Source: Cycloclasticus sp. (lineage in GTDB: Bacteria; Pseudomonadota; Gammaproteobacteria; Methylococcales; Cycloclasticaceae). Taken from it: DNA of 6,910 nt. The position numbers and the translations under genes are program-made. The stretch's first letter is position 1; each line of letters begins with the position of its first letter. Location: the NCBI GenBank assembly GCA_016764415.1, contig JAESRY010000014.1, positions 1 through 6,910 of the forward strand. Reading direction: 5' to 3'. Below are positions 6,112 through 6,910 of this stretch, piece by piece. Under the pieces are notes generated by a model. It was not told the DNA's origin. It searched no databases and saw only the letters and a program-made list of their open reading frames with translations.

Positions 6112-6450
6112 ATGCCTTACGTAAAACGCGATCAGGAAGGTAAAGTTGTTCAGCTATTGGATGCGCCGTCTAGTGGTTCGAATGAATGGTTAGAGCTTAA
6201 TACTCCTGATGTTGAGGTGTTTTTACAGTACTCAGCCAACGAAGTTGAATTAAAACAATCGCTTGTCAGCTCAGATGGCGATATGGTTCGTGTGGTAGAG
6301 GATTTGGTCGATATGCTAATGGAAAAACAAGTCTTCGTGTTTACTGAATTGCCGGAGGCCGTACAAACGAAGCTGAATGCACGAAAAAGATTGAGGCGAG
6401 ATGTCAACGAAATCAGTAATCTAATTGGCGAAGACGATAATGTTTTGTAA
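6112..6450 (+). CDS. Conserved 112-aa protein, family usually labelled 'tryptophan synthase subunit beta like'
   Basis: The open frame extends upstream to 5947, but the ATG at 6112 is chosen because GGAG (6101-6104) lies 7 nt before it and the protein from there (MPYVKRDQEGKVVQLL...) matches the start of a known gammaproteobacterial family. Features I recognise are the N-terminal 'MPYVxRDxEGxVV', a central acidic segment 'VRVVEDLVDMLMEKQVFVFTELPE' region (residues about 59-82), 'AVQTKLNARKRLRR' (83-96) and a C-terminal 'LIGEDDNVL'. The protein is small, soluble, charged and has no signal peptide or membrane segment. It has none of the PLP-binding features of TrpB, so the common database name is misleading and its function is unknown. 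It is divergent from the T1SS operon and is followed by a terminator-like hairpin, which suggests a single-gene transcript. Confidence 0.85.
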   Translation: MPYVKRDQEGKVVQLLDAPSSGSNEWLELNTPDVEVFLQYSANEVELKQSLVSSDGDMVRVVEDLVDMLMEKQVFVFTELPEAVQTKLNARKRLRRDVNEISNLIGEDDNVL

Positions 6451-6464
6451 ATTTAAAGAATATT

Positions 6465-6500
6465 AAAAAATTAGTACTTTCGTACACTAGTTTTTTTTTT
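6465..6500 (+). terminator. Rho-independent terminator-like hairpin after the 112-aa gene
   Basis: The sequence has an A6 tract (6465-6470), then arm TTAGTAC (6471-6477), loop TTTC, and arm GTAC-AC-TAG (6482-6490, with A6486-C6487 bulged), followed by ten T residues (6491-6500). The A and T tracts can lengthen the stem. It lies 15-50 nt after the stop codon. The GC content of the stem is low and the stem is bulged, so efficiency is uncertain. The 3' arm can alternatively pair with AGTGTAC at 6503-6509. Confidence 0.5.
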
Positions 6501-6509
6501 AAAGTGTAC
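6482..6509 (+). repeat. Inverted repeat GTACACT / AGTGTAC around a T10 tract
   Basis: GTACACT (6482-6488) and AGTGTAC (6503-6509) are perfect 7-bp inverted repeats separated by 14 nt that include the ten-T run (6491-6500). TTAGTAC (6471-6477) is also complementary to GTACTAA (6506-6512). The repeat lies 43-70 nt upstream of the second LuxR-type gene, so it may act as an operator or as an alternative RNA fold that competes with the terminator hairpin. Confidence 0.6.
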
Positions 6510-6518
6510 TAAGCTATG

Positions 6519-6524
6519 GATAAT
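6519..6524 (+). promoter_or_regulatory. Possible -10 box for the second LuxR-type gene
   Basis: GATAAT matches 5 of 6 positions of the -10 consensus and lies 27 nt before the ATG at 6552. At 17-nt spacing the upstream hexamer is only TTTTTA, within the T tract, so there is no real -35 box. If it is used, an activator may be required. Confidence 0.3.
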
Positions 6525-6551
6525 AACTAAATAAAAGCAACTGAAGTAGTA

Positions 6552-6910
6552 ATGATAGACGTTCTGATAATTGACGAAGCAGATGAAATAAGACTTGAGT
6601 TGTCAAAAACTGAAGCTAATGTCCAATGCTTAAATAATGAGGTGCAGGCATTGAGCGTAATTGAGAAGCTTTCATCGGCTATTGTATTGTTGCACGGTAA
6701 TACGATGCAAGGTCAAACAGTGGACTATATACAATTATTATTAAAAACCAATTCGAATATCAGAGTGGTAGTAATAGCAGAAGAAGAAACTGATGAAAAT
6801 CAATTGAGTTACTTGTTAGCAGGCGCGCAAGGTTACCAACAATTAAGTCGACTAACAGAGTATTCCGATAGACTGATAGCGGCAATAGAGTTAGGCGAAG
6901 CATGGATAAC
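6552..6910 (+). CDS. Partial LuxR/CsgD-like regulator: receiver-like domain lacking the phosphoacceptor Asp (runs off right edge)
   Basis: The frame starts at ATG 6552 (in-frame stop TAA at 6528-6530, no earlier start) and stays open to the window end: 119 codons plus two bases that fix residue 120 as Thr. The visible part has a receiver fold pattern: strand 1 'VLIIDEADE' (4-12) with acidic D8/E9, strand 3 'AIVLLHGN' (43-50), strand 4 'RVVVIAEEE' (71-79) and 'GAQGYQQLS' (91-99). The phosphoacceptor position is H48 instead of Asp, and the conserved Lys after strand 5 is missing (L98), so normal phosphorylation is not expected. The last residues, GEAW-I-T, align with the VpsT W[FLM][TS]R region. 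The expected LuxR helix-turn-helix would begin about 30-40 residues later, outside the window, so the class is inferred from the receiver-like part and its likeness to the regulator at 1847-2476. The SD is weak (GAAG). Confidence 0.75.
   Translation, partial: MIDVLIIDEADEIRLELSKTEANVQCLNNEVQALSVIEKLSSAIVLLHGNTMQGQTVDYIQLLLKTNSNIRVVVIAEEETDENQLSYLLAGAQGYQQLSRLTEYSDRLIAAIELGEAWI

Noticed and set aside
6150..6407. Minus-strand ORF of 85 codons opposite the 112-aa gene
   Set aside because: Low-complexity Ser/Thr-rich shadow opposite a recognised family.

Overview
The window reads as chromosomal DNA from a moderately AT-rich gammaproteobacterium, probably marine or aquatic. This is inferred from the protein families and gene content; there is no rRNA or other taxonomic marker. 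Its core is a type I secretion system (T1SS) of the LapB/LapC/LapE kind, the class that exports giant RTX-type adhesins and related repeat proteins. The exported substrate itself is not in the window.

Layout from left to right. Positions 1-99 (minus) hold the first 33 codons of a gene that runs off the left edge. It looks like the N-terminus of an IS1595-type transposase, and the presumed IS end lies near 173. A bidirectional rho-independent terminator (174-210) separates it from a TolC-family outer-membrane channel gene (228-1742, minus). Next come a LuxR/NarL-type regulator with a degenerate receiver domain (1847-2476, minus), a HlyD-family membrane fusion protein (2554-3825, minus) and a T1SS ABC permease/ATPase with an inactive C39-like domain (3828-5990, minus). 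Transcription therefore runs ABC -> HlyD -> LuxR -> TolC. The ABC and HlyD genes are 2 nt apart and probably translationally coupled. The tolC-like gene has its own good candidate promoter, which overlaps the luxR stop codon and is followed by three tandem copies of an 8-bp repeat.

A 121-bp divergent intergenic region (5991-6111) leads rightward to a 112-aa gene (6112-6450, plus) of a conserved family usually labelled 'tryptophan synthase subunit beta like', a name with no visible basis in the sequence. After a terminator-like hairpin with a 10-T tract, a second LuxR/CsgD-like regulator begins at 6552 (plus) and is cut off by the window end after 119 complete codons. Its receiver-like domain has His where the phosphoacceptor Asp should be.

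Working model (inference): the ABC protein, HlyD adaptor and TolC-like channel form a tripartite exporter for a large surface or biofilm protein. The two regulators bracket the exporter genes. Both have degenerate receivers and a W-I-(Q/T) segment where VpsT carries its c-di-GMP-binding W[FLM][TS]R motif, so they may control the locus by ligand binding rather than by phosphorylation. That regulatory arrangement is the most interesting part of the window. The secretion genes themselves are ordinary family members, apart from an odd Cys-containing C-terminal tail on the outer-membrane protein.
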